Shown piece by piece: positions 9,154 to 18,523 of a stretch of DNA of 64,000 nucleotides. How positions within the stretch are numbered: position 1 is the first letter of the stretch; the number at the start of each line of letters is the position of its first letter. The position numbers and the translations under genes were made by a program. Under the pieces are notes generated by a model. It worked only from the letters and a program-made list of their open reading frames with translations. It was not told where the DNA came from and did no database searches. Origin of the DNA: Myxococcales bacterium (GTDB taxonomy: Bacteria; Myxococcota_A; Polyangia; Polyangiales; Ga0077539); contig JAEUKI010000030.1 in the NCBI GenBank assembly GCA_016793325.1, positions 186,001 to 250,000 of the forward strand, given 5' to 3'.

Positions 9154-9915
9154 TCAGCGATTGGCCCAGCGCAGGAGCTCGGCCTTGAGCTCGTCGTAGT
9201 ACATCGCCTCGCCGAGGTTGTGCGACGTGAGGTTGTAGACGAACTGTCGCGTCCCCGTTTCGTCGAGGATCACGACGTCTCGGATGGCGGCCATCCAGTT
9301 GCTCTGGACGTTCACCATCGTCGAGTCGAGCACGAGCGGGAGCGTCTCCATCCCCGTGAGGCCCGTGGGGTTCGACTCGCTCCCGATCGCCGCGACGATG
9401 TTGATCGCGATGGGCCTGCGCAGGCCGCTCATCGCGCTGAACTCACGCTGCATTCTGCCCAAGTGCACGACCTGGGTGGCGCAGTACGTTCACGTCGCGG
9501 TCCCGAAGTACCACGCCGTGATCCGGCCTCGCATCGCGCGCGGCGAGACGTCCATCCGGTGCGTCATCGAGTTGGGATTCAAATCAGGCAGCGTAAAGTC
9601 CGGTGGACTGAAGGGCGCGCCCGCCTCGCCTCCCTCGCTCGTCGCGTCGCTGTTGGCGACGTCGCTCGCGCGCACGACGTCCGACGTCGCGACATCGTCT
9701 GCGCTGTCGGGCGCGGAGGTGACGTCGATGACGGCCGTGTCCTCGGCGGCGCTGTCCGCGATCATCGCGGTGTCCGAGGGCGGGCTCTGGGTGTCTTGCG
9801 TGCCTGTGTCGGTCGGCGCCGGGCGCGGTGAGCACGCGCCGAGGGCGCCGGCGAGCGCGAGGGCGCCGAACGTCACGCTCCATCGCGTCGCGCGGTGGGT
9901 CATCGAAGCATTCAT
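9154..9915 (-). CDS. Redoxin-like selenolipoprotein (UGA = Sec)
   Basis: One 253-residue protein read through an in-frame TGA at 9490-9492 (codon 142). The first part has a lipoprotein signal (LAGALGAC) and a D/S/T/A-rich linker. The protein then runs FxxPDLNPNS, an AWYFG strand, and the redox motif U-T-Y-C, where a thioredoxin-fold CxxC would sit. After the TGA the same frame continues with helix, strand and DVVILDE segments typical of redoxins and ends at 9154. Both halves share frame and fold, and neither makes sense alone. A SECIS-like hairpin starts 5 nt after the TGA. A simple nonsense mutation is the alternative. The predicted role is a periplasm-facing thiol/peroxide oxidoreductase. 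selA/selB/selC are not in the window. An ATG at 9903 is an alternative start. Confidence 0.87.
9448..9484 (-). promoter_or_regulatory. Bacterial SECIS-like element
   Basis: Read on the minus strand directly after the TGA, a 7-bp stem (CCCAGGU with ACUUGGG, one G-U pair) closes a five-base loop CGUGC whose G lies 22 nt past the UGA. An outer CUGC/GCAG stem surrounds it with an internal loop. Position and loop G fit bacterial SECIS elements, which recruit SelB. The fold was made by eye. Confidence 0.72.
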
Positions 9916-9984
9916 GCGCCCGAGTGTAGCAAGGCCAGCGGCCCCGTCGCTCGACTCCGACCGAACGCTTCGACCGAGCGCCTC

Positions 9985-11319
9985 TCAGCCGAGGAGCTGC
10001 TCGAGAAAGCGCGTGGAAACATCCCCTTTTTGAAACTCGGGGGCGTCCAGGATGCGCTTGTGCAGCTCGGTGTTGACCTTCACGCCCTCGCAGATGAACT
10101 CGTCGAGCGCGCGTCGCATGCGCGTGATCGCTTGTTTGCGCGTCGGCGCGTGCGCGATCACCTTCGCGAGCAGCGAGTCGTAGTTGGGCGGGACGCGCCA
10201 GCCGCCGTACACGCCAGAATCGACGCGAATTCCCACGCCGCCGGGCGGGTGGTACTCGGTGATCTTGCCCGGCGAGGGCGCGAACGTGCGCGGGTCCTCG
10301 GCGTTGATGCGACACTCGATCGCGTGCCCGCGCGGGACGAGCTTGCTCTGCTCGATCAAGAGCTTCGCGCCGTTGGCGATCAGGATTTGCTCGGCCACCA
10401 AATCAAGTCCCATCACCATTTCGGTCACGGGGTGCTCGACTTGCACGCGCGTGTTCATCTCCATGAAGTAGAGCTCGCCGCGCTCGTCCATGAGAAACTC
10501 GACGGTGCCGAGCGAGTAGTAGCCCGTCTCGCGCGCCGCGCGCTGCAAGAGCGCGAACATCTTCTCGCGGGACTCTTGCGAGAGCGACGGCGAGGGCGCC
10601 TCTTCGAGCACCTTCTGGTGCCGGCGCTGAATCGAGCACTCGCGCTCGCCCGCGATCACCACGTTGCCGTGCTTGTCCGCGACGATCTGAAACTCGATGT
10701 GCTTGGGCTTCTCGACGTAGCGCTCGAGGTAGACGTCGGGGTTCTTGAAGCCGGCCATCGCCTCTTCGCGCGCCGTGTGAAACGCCGCGGAGAGCGACGC
10801 CTCGTCGCGCACGATCTTCATGCCGCGCCCGCCGCCGCCGCCGGACGCCTTCAAGATCACAGGAAACCCGATGCGCCTCGCCTCGCTGAGCGCGTGCTCC
10901 GCGGACTCGAGCACGCCGGTGCCGGGCAACATGGGCAGGCCGAACTTCGCCGCGTTGCCGCGGGCGGTGACCTTGTCGCCCCACGCGCGCATCGCTGCGG
11001 GCGAGGGGCCGATCCACGTGAGCTTGCACTTCTGGACGACCTCGGCGAACTCGGCGTTCTCCGAGAGAAAGCCGTAGCCGGGGTGGATCGCGTTGGCGCC
11101 GGTGATCTCCGCGGCCGCGATGATCGCGGGGATGTGAAGGTAGCTCTGCCTCGGGTTGGCGGGGCCGATGCACACAGCCTCGTCGGCGAAGCGCACGTGA
11201 AGCGCCTCGGCGTCGACTTCGGAGTGCACGGCAACGGTCTTCAGCCCGAGCTCTTTGCACGCGCGGATCACGCGAAGCGCGATTTCTCCGCGGTTTGCGA
11301 CGAGGACCTTCTTGAACAT
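9985..11319 (-). CDS. accC: Acetyl-CoA carboxylase biotin carboxylase
   Basis: Biotin carboxylase, which uses ATP and bicarbonate to carboxylate the biotin on BCCP in the first step of fatty-acid synthesis. The 444 residues match the usual length (about 450). It begins FKKVLVANRGEIALRVIRAC and carries the ATP-grasp glycine loop GGGGRGMK, the catalytic EMNTRVQVEHPVTE region and CRINAED. The start at 11319 overlaps the accB stop by ATGA; the longer open frame only reads back through accB. Translation coupling with accB is the standard arrangement. No defect is visible. Confidence 0.97.
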   Translation of the reverse strand: MFKKVLVANRGEIALRVIRACKELGLKTVAVHSEVDAEALHVRFADEAVCIGPANPRQSYLHIPAIIAAAEITGANAIHPGYGFLSENAEFAEVVQKCKLTWIGPSPAAMRAWGDKVTARGNAAKFGLPMLPGTGVLESAEHALSEARRIGFPVILKASGGGGGRGMKIVRDEASLSAAFHTAREEAMAGFKNPDVYLERYVEKPKHIEFQIVADKHGNVVIAGERECSIQRRHQKVLEEAPSPSLSQESREKMFALLQRAARETGYYSLGTVEFLMDERGELYFMEMNTRVQVEHPVTEMVMGLDLVAEQILIANGAKLLIEQSKLVPRGHAIECRINAEDPRTFAPSPGKITEYHPPGGVGIRVDSGVYGGWRVPPNYDSLLAKVIAHAPTRKQAITRMRRALDEFICEGVKVNTELHKRILDAPEFQKGDVSTRFLEQLLG

Positions 11320-11816
11320 CAGCCGCTCTTCTTGATCTTGAAGAGCTTCTCGCCGAACTCGACGGGCTTGCCGTTCTCGATGAGGATCTCGGCGATCGTT
11401 CCGTCGACGTCGCACTCGATCTCGTTCATGAGCTTCATCGCCTCGACGATGCAGAGCACTTGGCCCTTCTTCACCGGGCTGCCCACTTCGACGAACGAGC
11501 GAGCCGTCGGCGACGGCGCGCGATAGAACGTCCCGACGAGCGGAGACGTCACGTCCACGGTGTTGGCGTCGTCGCCGCTCGGCGCGGGCGGCGGCAGCGA
11601 GGGACGCGACGCATCGAAGTGCGCTCCCGTCCCGTCCGCGGCTTCACGACCGCCGGTGGACATCGGAAAGGCTGGCGCGCCCACGAACGGCGCCGCGCCC
11701 GTGACGGAGCGCTCGATCGTGATGCACTGCTCGCCGTTCTTGATCTCGATCTTGCTGAGGTCGTAACGGCGAAGGGCCCGGGCCAGCGCCTTGATTTGCT
11801 CGAGGTCGACTTCCAT
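11319..11816 (-). CDS. accB: Biotin carboxyl carrier protein (BCCP)
   Basis: The 165-residue carrier subunit of acetyl-CoA carboxylase. It has an N-terminal helical part ([13 protein letters not shown]), a Pro/Ala-rich flexible linker (about 60-85), and a C-terminal biotinyl domain with the biotinylation motif EAMKLM (lysine near 128). This is the full family architecture. It is followed directly by accC with ATGA overlap. The divergent gene at 11973 leaves 156 bp for promoters of both units. Confidence 0.96.
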   Translation of the reverse strand: MEVDLEQIKALARALRRYDLSKIEIKNGEQCITIERSVTGAAPFVGAPAFPMSTGGREAADGTGAHFDASRPSLPPPAPSGDDANTVDVTSPLVGTFYRAPSPTARSFVEVGSPVKKGQVLCIVEAMKLMNEIECDVDGTIAEILIENGKPVEFGEKLFKIKKSG

Positions 11817-11972
11817 AGCGGCCCGCGGGTATACACGACGGACTGCGCGTTACGAGGGGGGATTTCTGCAACGCGCTGCGGCGAAATCCGATGGGACCTT
11901 GTGGTCCGCCATAATTCCCGAATTCGCTATTTACGGGAAAATACTGATAGCGTCCGTCTCGGAGAATTGTCC

Positions 11973-14558
11973 GTGACAGATCGAAGCAAACCTTGGCTCT
12001 CGACTGCGCTCGCCGCAGTCCTACTCGCCGCATGCGGCTCGCCCGTCGTCGGCGGAACAACAGATTCGGGCGTCGACGTCGCGCCCATGTGCGAGGGCGG
12101 AGCGCAGACCGTTTGCAGCGGTCGTTGCGTCGATCCTCAAAACGATCGCAACAACTGCGGCACCTGTGGCCGCGAGTGTCCCGGCGGCCAAGCGTGCCGC
12201 ATGGGCATGTGCACCGTGGACTGTCCCTCGGGCCAGACGCTCTGCAACGGTCAGTGCGTCTCGGTCGCCGCGGACCGCGAGCACTGTGGAATGTGCGGCA
12301 ATCGCTGCGGCGACGGCCTCGTGTGCTCGATGGGCATGTGCACGACTTCGTGCGGCGCAGGGCTCACCAACTGCATGGGCTCGTGCCGCGATCTGCAGAC
12401 GGACAACGCCAACTGCGGGATGTGCGGGACCATGTGCGGCGCGGGACAAGCGTGCTCGGCGGGCATGTGCCGGCTCACGTGCGCGACGGGACAGACCGCG
12501 TGCGGGACCCCGCCCTCGTGCACGAACACACAGAGTGATCGCGCCAACTGCGGGATGTGCGGAAACGCCTGCGGCGCGGGCCTCGTTTGCGACACGGGCA
12601 TGTGTGTTCCGTCGTGCCGCATGGGGCAGACGAACTGCATGGGCTCGTGCACGTCGACCGAGAGCGATCCGAACCACTGCGGCGCGTGCGGGACGGTGTG
12701 CGGCCCCTACACGAACGCGATCGCGTCGTGCGCGACGAGCATGTGCATCATGACGTGCAACGCGGGCTTCAGCGACTGCAACAACGATCGCATGGACGGC
12801 TGCGAGGTCGACACGCGCTCGGACGCGATGAACTGCGGCCGCTGCGGAAACGCCTGCAATTTTGCTAACGGAACAGGCGTCTGCACCATGGGCGGCTGCC
12901 GCCTCACGACCTGCAACATGGGCTTCGAGAACGCAGACGGCATCGACGCCAACGGCTGCGAAGTGCAGACGATCCGCGTCGGCGGCATGGGCGGGCTTCC
13001 GCTCGCAGGCGGAACGCTCAACGGCGTGCGCGAAGACACGATGGCGGGCGGAATCATTCCGGACGGAATGGTCACCACCATGACGAACGACTTCTTGTGG
13101 ATCCCCAACGTCAACGAGAGCACCGTCTCGAAGTGGGATCCCGTCGCGGGCCGCGAGCTCGCGCGCTATCGCGTGGGCCTGCCCGCGGGCGAGTGCGTCG
13201 GTCAGTGCTGCCACGTCAACGGCTGCAACATGCCCTCGCGCGTCGTGATCGACGGCAACGGTGATGCGTACATCGCCAATCGCGCGTTCGCGTTTCAGGG
13301 GACGGTCACCAAGATCGCCGCGGATCGTCGCGACTGCGTCGACACCAACGGCAACGGCATGATCGACACGAGCTCGGGCCCAACCAACGTGTTGCCCTTC
13401 GAGCAAGACGAGTGCGTGCTCTGGACGCGCCCCGTCGGCGTGAGCAACTCGGTGCTCCGCGCGATCGCGATCGACGCGGGTGACGCGCGCGCGCCCAACG
13501 GCAACGTGTGGGTCGGAAGCTGCAACCAGTCGACCACCGCGCGCGCGTGGAAGCTCGACTCGCGCACGGGACGAATCCTGCTCGAAGTCGTCGCGCCGAA
13601 CGCTGCGTTCAACTGCTTCTACGGCGCGGTGGGGACGGCGGACGGTCGCGTGTGGTTCGCGGACGAGCACCAGGCGCCGACCAACGCCCTCGTTCCGATC
13701 AACTCGGCGACGGGCATGTGGGGCACACCCACGCCGATCTTGGGACCGAGCGGATGCCGCAACACCTACGGCATTTCTGCGGATCGACGCGGCCGCATCT
13801 GGCTCTCGAGCCCGTACTGCAACCAGATCCTCGGCTACGATCCCTCGGCCAACATGGGGATGGGCGCGTGGGGCGAAGCCGAAGTCGGCGCGATCACGGG
13901 CCTCGGAATCACCGTCGACTCCGCGGGCAACGTGTGGACGCCTGTGCACCCGTCGGGCAACACGCTGATCCGATTCCCGTCGGATGATTTCGTCCCGGGA
14001 GGGCGCGTTCCTGCCGCGAGCATCACGCGCATCGCGACGGGACGCTCGTTCGGGCAAGTGACGGCCATTGGCGCGGATCGCTCTGGCAACATGTGGTTCA
14101 CGCACTCGGACCCGAGCACGCAGCTCGTTCGCTACAACCCTGCAGGCGCAGGGACGTTCACGAACTTCACCGGCCCCAACCGCGTGTACACGTACTCGGA
14201 CTTCACGGGCGCGGTTCGCCGCAGCTCGATCCCGCAGGGAACGTACACGCGCGACGCCGACCTCGGCTGCGCCGCGCCGCGGTTGAACCAGTTCATCCTC
14301 GACGCCGACGCGCCCGCGGGCACGATCATGACCATCTCTGCGCGCACCGCGGCCACCGCCGCGGGCCTCTCGATGGCCTCGGACATCCCCGTCGCGACGC
14401 TGCCGCCCAACTCGTCGCCCTATGACCTCGCGGCTGCGTTCCGCGCTGCGTCCGCGACGGCCTTGCAACACCTTCGCTTCACGGTGTTGCTCCGCACCGC
14501 GCCGTCTGGCGCGAACCCTGTCCTGCGCTCGATGCGCGTGACCTGGTCCTGCCCGTAA
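11973..14558 (+). CDS. Cys-rich repeat lipoprotein with beta-propeller
   Basis: An 861-residue surface lipoprotein. The GTG start at 11973 gives a signal peptide with lipobox LLAAC. Residues 30 to about 290 hold six or so repeats of the form DxxNCGxCGxxCxxGxxCxxGxC, the Cys-rich repeat typical of myxobacterial surface proteins. From about 330 onward is a streptogramin-lyase/NHL-like beta-propeller, with segments such as GNVWVGSCN, GRVWFADEH and GNMWFTHSDP. The last 140 residues form a beta-rich tail. It is probably anchored in the outer membrane. The propeller lacks a known catalytic signature, so binding is more likely than catalysis. It is transcribed alone and convergent with the next gene. 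Confidence 0.85.
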   Translation: MTDRSKPWLSTALAAVLLAACGSPVVGGTTDSGVDVAPMCEGGAQTVCSGRCVDPQNDRNNCGTCGRECPGGQACRMGMCTVDCPSGQTLCNGQCVSVAADREHCGMCGNRCGDGLVCSMGMCTTSCGAGLTNCMGSCRDLQTDNANCGMCGTMCGAGQACSAGMCRLTCATGQTACGTPPSCTNTQSDRANCGMCGNACGAGLVCDTGMCVPSCRMGQTNCMGSCTSTESDPNHCGACGTVCGPYTNAIASCATSMCIMTCNAGFSDCNNDRMDGCEVDTRSDAMNCGRCGNACNFANGTGVCTMGGCRLTTCNMGFENADGIDANGCEVQTIRVGGMGGLPLAGGTLNGVREDTMAGGIIPDGMVTTMTNDFLWIPNVNESTVSKWDPVAGRELARYRVGLPAGECVGQCCHVNGCNMPSRVVIDGNGDAYIANRAFAFQGTVTKIAADRRDCVDTNGNGMIDTSSGPTNVLPFEQDECVLWTRPVGVSNSVLRAIAIDAGDARAPNGNVWVGSCNQSTTARAWKLDSRTGRILLEVVAPNAAFNCFYGAVGTADGRVWFADEHQAPTNALVPINSATGMWGTPTPILGPSGCRNTYGISADRRGRIWLSSPYCNQILGYDPSANMGMGAWGEAEVGAITGLGITVDSAGNVWTPVHPSGNTLIRFPSDDFVPGGRVPAASITRIATGRSFGQVTAIGADRSGNMWFTHSDPSTQLVRYNPAGAGTFTNFTGPNRVYTYSDFTGAVRRSSIPQGTYTRDADLGCAAPRLNQFILDADAPAGTIMTISARTAATAAGLSMASDIPVATLPPNSSPYDLAAAFRAASATALQHLRFTVLLRTAPSGANPVLRSMRVTWSCP

Positions 14559-14603
14559 GCTCGCTGCGGGCGCGCTCGTCACAAACAAGCGCCGGGCGAG
14601 CTT
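14557..14603. terminator. Possible convergent terminator hairpin
   Basis: Between two convergent genes, an 8-bp inverted repeat (AAGCTCGC / GCGAGCTT) brackets a GC-rich 31-base loop that can pair internally. There is no strong T-run, so this is a weak call. Confidence 0.35.
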
Positions 14604-14623
14604 CGATCTCTGTGGGGGGGACG

Positions 14624-17600
14624 TTACTGACAGCGGCCGCGGACGGCGAACACCGTCCCGCCGGTGCTCGCGAATGCGACGGTGAATCCCAGCACGTTGT
14701 CGTGCGCGATCCTCGCCGTCGTGACGGCCATCCCGCGCGACACCTCGACGGGGGCGCCGAGGGCGCGAAGCGTCCTGTCGTACCGCTGCATCCACGCGGC
14801 GCGCGGCGCACGCGAGGTCTTCTTCTGGACCCACGAAATCAACCAGCCGCCGTCGCTCAAGCTCGCGACGCTCGGCTCGTCGGGCTCGTCGCCGGGCTGC
14901 GCGATGGGGCTCAGGGGAGTAATCGCCGTCGATCCGTCGGTCCCGAGCCGCGCCGCGAAGAGCCCCCGCGGTCCTGACTGACGATCGACCCACACGACGA
15001 GCGCTTCGTTCGTGCCCATGGCGACGCGCGCGACGCTGGGAGCGCTGTTGTTCGAGAGCATCGCCGCGTCGATCACCGAGCGGTGCGTCGTGTCGAGCAG
15101 CCACGCGTAGATGCGATCGCGACCGGACACCGCGATCACTTGGTGAGCGCCGTTCTTCGCGGCCTCTGCGCCGCGCGGGCCTTGTTCGCGCAACACGTCC
15201 ATCGGGCTGCCCGACGCGGTCACGCGCGTCGCGTTGATGGGCCACGGAGCGAGCACGCGCGAGGTCGTCCCGTAGTCCGTCGAGAGAAAGAGCTCGGCGC
15301 TCGAGAGCTGCCTGCGCGCGTCGAGCTTTCCTCGGGCGCCGAGGATGTACGGCGTGACGTCGCCCACGGTGCGGCAGAAGAACGTCGCGCTGTAGTCGGG
15401 ACCGGCGGCCGTCGCGTCCGCGAGCGGATCGCGCAGCGCGCTCGCGCGAACGCTCGATCGCCCGCCGGCAAACTGCAGCGCCGAGAGGTAGTTGCCGCAG
15501 CCGATCACCTCGCGTCGCGACCCGCCGCTGAGCAGCTGATCGACGACGAACGAGCCCTGACCGACGCTCGTTCCGTGCGTCGCAAACGCGCGAAACACGG
15601 TGCGTCGCTGATCGCGCGCCGGTGCGTGCTGCAGCTGATCGGACTGCGATGATCCTCGGTCGAGCGGCCCGCTCCCTCGCACGCGCGCCCAGCTCACCCC
15701 GTCGCCGCTCGCGCGAGCGCCCCCGGTCGAGTGCACCCACGCAATATCGACCTCGTCCATGAACGAGTTCACGTGGATCCCGCGCTCGACGATGATCCCC
15801 GTGCCGAGCTCGAGGGGCGCGCCAGATAGTGAGCACGTATTCATGTCAGCGCCGGATTGACCGGGCGATTGACGGGTACCTGTCGGCAAGAGCCTTCGCG
15901 TCGACGCGTAGTACAGCCCCGCCGCGACGCCGGCGACGAGCACGAGAAGCCCGAGGACGCCAGCGACGCTGCTCCCGCTCGAAGACGGCGGCGGTAGCGG
16001 TCGCGGAACGACGTGCGGCTGCGACGGCACCGCGATGGGCGGCGTGAGCGGCGGCGCGGGCTGCGCGACGGGCGCGTTCGTCAGGCGACCGAGCTTGGCC
16101 GCGAGCGCTGGCGATGGAACCGGCGCGCCCAACGTCGCCGCGAGCGCCTTGAGCAGCGCGTCCGGCGCGTCCCTCGTCGCATCGGTCGACGTCGGAAACG
16201 CGCGGCTCATGAGCAGCGGGAGCGTCGTCGCCTTCACGTTCGGGAGCTGCGCGACCCAGAGGTGACCTGCGCCCCAGAGCATGTGCGTGCGAAGGGGCTC
16301 CCACGATTCGGCGCTCGCGGGCTGCGCGCCCGCGCCTGTGTAGCCGACGAAGGTCGCGGGGTCCCCGGGCTCGCAGGGGTCGAGCGGAAGCTGACGAAGC
16401 CCGCACAAAAGAGCGGTCTTCAGCGCGACGAAGCCCGCGGGCAACGAGGGCATCTCTTGGCGAACGCGCTCGATCAACTGCTCGAGAGCGACGCCGCCGA
16501 CGAGGCGCTTTCCGTGAAAGCGCTCGAGCCATCGCAATACGTACCCGCGACGGAGCTGCGCTTCGAACCACTTCCAATCGAGCCGATACGACCGAACGAG
16601 GTCCTCGGGCGAGGTGACGGCCTGATCCTCTTTGCCCCACTCGACGATGAGCCCTGTGTGCCCGAGCTCCCAGAGCAGCTCGTTGAGCGCAGCGTCGTCG
16701 TCCGCGGGACGCTCTTGATCGACGTAGTCGTGCTCGGGAGAAACCGCGGCGATCCACGCGAGCAGCTCGCCCGATCGATACGCGCCCTTCAGCGCGTCCC
16801 ACACCGACGCGAGCTCCATCGTGCTCGAGAGCTGCTTGACCTGGACGAGCTCGAGCGTCGCGCCGTTGGCGGACTTGAGCGCCAGCGTCGCGCGCGACCC
16901 GAGCGCGCCATAGATCCCAGCCCACAGCGAGCGCGTGTCCGGAGCTTGCGCGGCCTTGGCCTTGCGGAGGCGCTCGATCCAGCGCTCGTCTCTGCGCGAG
17001 GGAGGGAGCGACTCCATCCACGCGAGCAGCTCGCCGCTCGCGTACGCGCGGGTGAGCGCCTCGCGAAGCGCCGGCCCTGACTGCGAAGAGAGGGCGGTCT
17101 GCGCGAGCGTCACGGGATCGGTGAACGCCAGGTCCGCGACGCGCAGCGGCTCGCCGAGCGCCCACGCGAGGCGCTCGAGTCCGAGCGGCTCTCCCTTGCC
17201 GAGCGCGTCTGCCGCAGCCGCAGCCGCGTTGAACCCCGCGCGTCGAAGCCACGCGCCGAGCACGCGATCCCTTGCCGAGCGCGAGAGGTCATCGGTGCTC
17301 ACGGTCCCCGAGCGAACCGCGGGGCCGAGGTCGCTCGGCGTTCGAACCCACGCGCGACCGAGCACGAGCTCGGTCTTTCCGAAGAGCCACGCCATCGTGT
17401 GAACGACGTGCGCTTCGCTCGCGTTGCGATCGGCCAGGCGTCGGATCTCTGCGGCGACATCGGTGATCGACGCGGGCGCGTCGTTGGCCGCGAGCCACTG
17501 GTGCATGTCCCCGCGCTTGATCGCGGCGTACGCGTGCGCGGGGTGCTCGAGCAGCGCGGTCCCGGCCGCGTCGAGGCTCGTCGGAGCCCCAGGGAGCGCC

Positions 17601-18391
17601 GCGCACGGCGTCCACGCGCGCGCCGTACCCTCTTGCAGATCGAGCCCTTCGGCCCGCAGCAGCGCGTGCGATCGATCGCGGTCGATTCCCCGAGACGACG
17701 CTTCTTGTTCGATGCGCGCGAGGTCCTGCGCGAAGAGCTTTCGCGAGGCGCCCGCGAGGCCCGCGGCCCACGCGACGAACGCCCGATCACGATGCGCCGC
17801 GAGCTCGTCGAGCGCGACGTCGCACAGCGCGTCGAGCGCAGGGCTCTCTGCGACGGACGGATCGCGCTCTCGCGCGCGCCTGGCGAGCGCGACCTTTCGC
17901 TTGTCGAGCGCGTTCTGCGCGACCGCGGCTTGATTGCGCTGCTCGAAGCCCTTGCGCGCGACCTCGTCGAGCGACGCTTGCAGCTCGCTCCACCGCCGCG
18001 CGAAGAGCTCGGGCGAGGGCTTCGCTTCAGTGAGGAGATCTCGCGCGGAGAGGTCCGGCCAGAGGGCACACAAAATCGGCGCGTCCGTCGCGAGCAACGC
18101 GAGCTGCTTGTGCGCGAGGGCGTCGTGCTCCGAGGGCTCCTGGCGCTTCTTCCATGCGCCCTTCGCGCGGACACGCGCGTCGCCTTCGGCGGGCGGAGCC
18201 GCGGGCGAAGCTTGTTGCGCTCCGTGCGCGAGCGCGCTCGCGAGCGCGTCGCTGGTTGTCACTTCGAGCACCGCGCCCCCCGCAGGGTTGGCGTGCTGCG
18301 GGTGTGGTGGTCCCGAAGCGCCGCTCGGCGCAACCTCGAGGACCGCTCCCGGAGCGGCGTCGCGATCACTCGATCCGTCAGGGCCCGACAT
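14624..18391 (-). CDS. Large membrane-anchored protein, unknown
   Basis: A 1255-residue protein. The first 800 residues are soluble and mostly helical. They begin with a disordered region that twice repeats GAVLEV, then contain degenerate repeats ending in a Gly-Leu-Leu-x-Trp core (SGELLAWMESL, SGELLAWIAAV, RGYVLRWLERF, RGDMHQWLAA). A Pro/Ser stretch and one transmembrane helix follow at about 800-822 (GLLVLVAGVAAGLYY). The roughly 430-residue C-terminal part is beta-rich and outside the cytoplasm, with blade-like segments (VVWVDRQSG, SDGGWLISWV). I preferred the ATG at 18391 (MSGPDG) to one 72 nt upstream because it begins the acidic, Gly-rich N-terminus. Similar WL repeats occur in bacterial signalling and stress proteins, but I do not recognise the family. 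Confidence 0.72.
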   Translation of the reverse strand: MSGPDGSSDRDAAPGAVLEVAPSGASGPPHPQHANPAGGAVLEVTTSDALASALAHGAQQASPAAPPAEGDARVRAKGAWKKRQEPSEHDALAHKQLALLATDAPILCALWPDLSARDLLTEAKPSPELFARRWSELQASLDEVARKGFEQRNQAAVAQNALDKRKVALARRARERDPSVAESPALDALCDVALDELAAHRDRAFVAWAAGLAGASRKLFAQDLARIEQEASSRGIDRDRSHALLRAEGLDLQEGTARAWTPCAALPGAPTSLDAAGTALLEHPAHAYAAIKRGDMHQWLAANDAPASITDVAAEIRRLADRNASEAHVVHTMAWLFGKTELVLGRAWVRTPSDLGPAVRSGTVSTDDLSRSARDRVLGAWLRRAGFNAAAAAADALGKGEPLGLERLAWALGEPLRVADLAFTDPVTLAQTALSSQSGPALREALTRAYASGELLAWMESLPPSRRDERWIERLRKAKAAQAPDTRSLWAGIYGALGSRATLALKSANGATLELVQVKQLSSTMELASVWDALKGAYRSGELLAWIAAVSPEHDYVDQERPADDDAALNELLWELGHTGLIVEWGKEDQAVTSPEDLVRSYRLDWKWFEAQLRRGYVLRWLERFHGKRLVGGVALEQLIERVRQEMPSLPAGFVALKTALLCGLRQLPLDPCEPGDPATFVGYTGAGAQPASAESWEPLRTHMLWGAGHLWVAQLPNVKATTLPLLMSRAFPTSTDATRDAPDALLKALAATLGAPVPSPALAAKLGRLTNAPVAQPAPPLTPPIAVPSQPHVVPRPLPPPSSSGSSVAGVLGLLVLVAGVAAGLYYASTRRLLPTGTRQSPGQSGADMNTCSLSGAPLELGTGIIVERGIHVNSFMDEVDIAWVHSTGGARASGDGVSWARVRGSGPLDRGSSQSDQLQHAPARDQRRTVFRAFATHGTSVGQGSFVVDQLLSGGSRREVIGCGNYLSALQFAGGRSSVRASALRDPLADATAAGPDYSATFFCRTVGDVTPYILGARGKLDARRQLSSAELFLSTDYGTTSRVLAPWPINATRVTASGSPMDVLREQGPRGAEAAKNGAHQVIAVSGRDRIYAWLLDTTHRSVIDAAMLSNNSAPSVARVAMGTNEALVVWVDRQSGPRGLFAARLGTDGSTAITPLSPIAQPGDEPDEPSVASLSDGGWLISWVQKKTSRAPRAAWMQRYDRTLRALGAPVEVSRGMAVTTARIAHDNVLGFTVAFASTGGTVFAVRGRCQ

Positions 18392-18523
18392 CGACCCGAG
18401 GAGCGTGGCCTCTCGCCGCCTCGCGAGCAAGGGGGAGCGAGTGACGCAAACGCCGGATTTCACCGCGCGTACACGTATTACAGAGGTCCCCGCCTCGACG
18501 ATCGCGCGCCCCCCACTCGCTGT

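Noticed and set aside
9154..9468. Separate 104-residue gene starting with GTG
   Set aside because: It is the C-terminal half of the redoxin protein in the same frame as 9490-9915; the TGA between them is better read as Sec.
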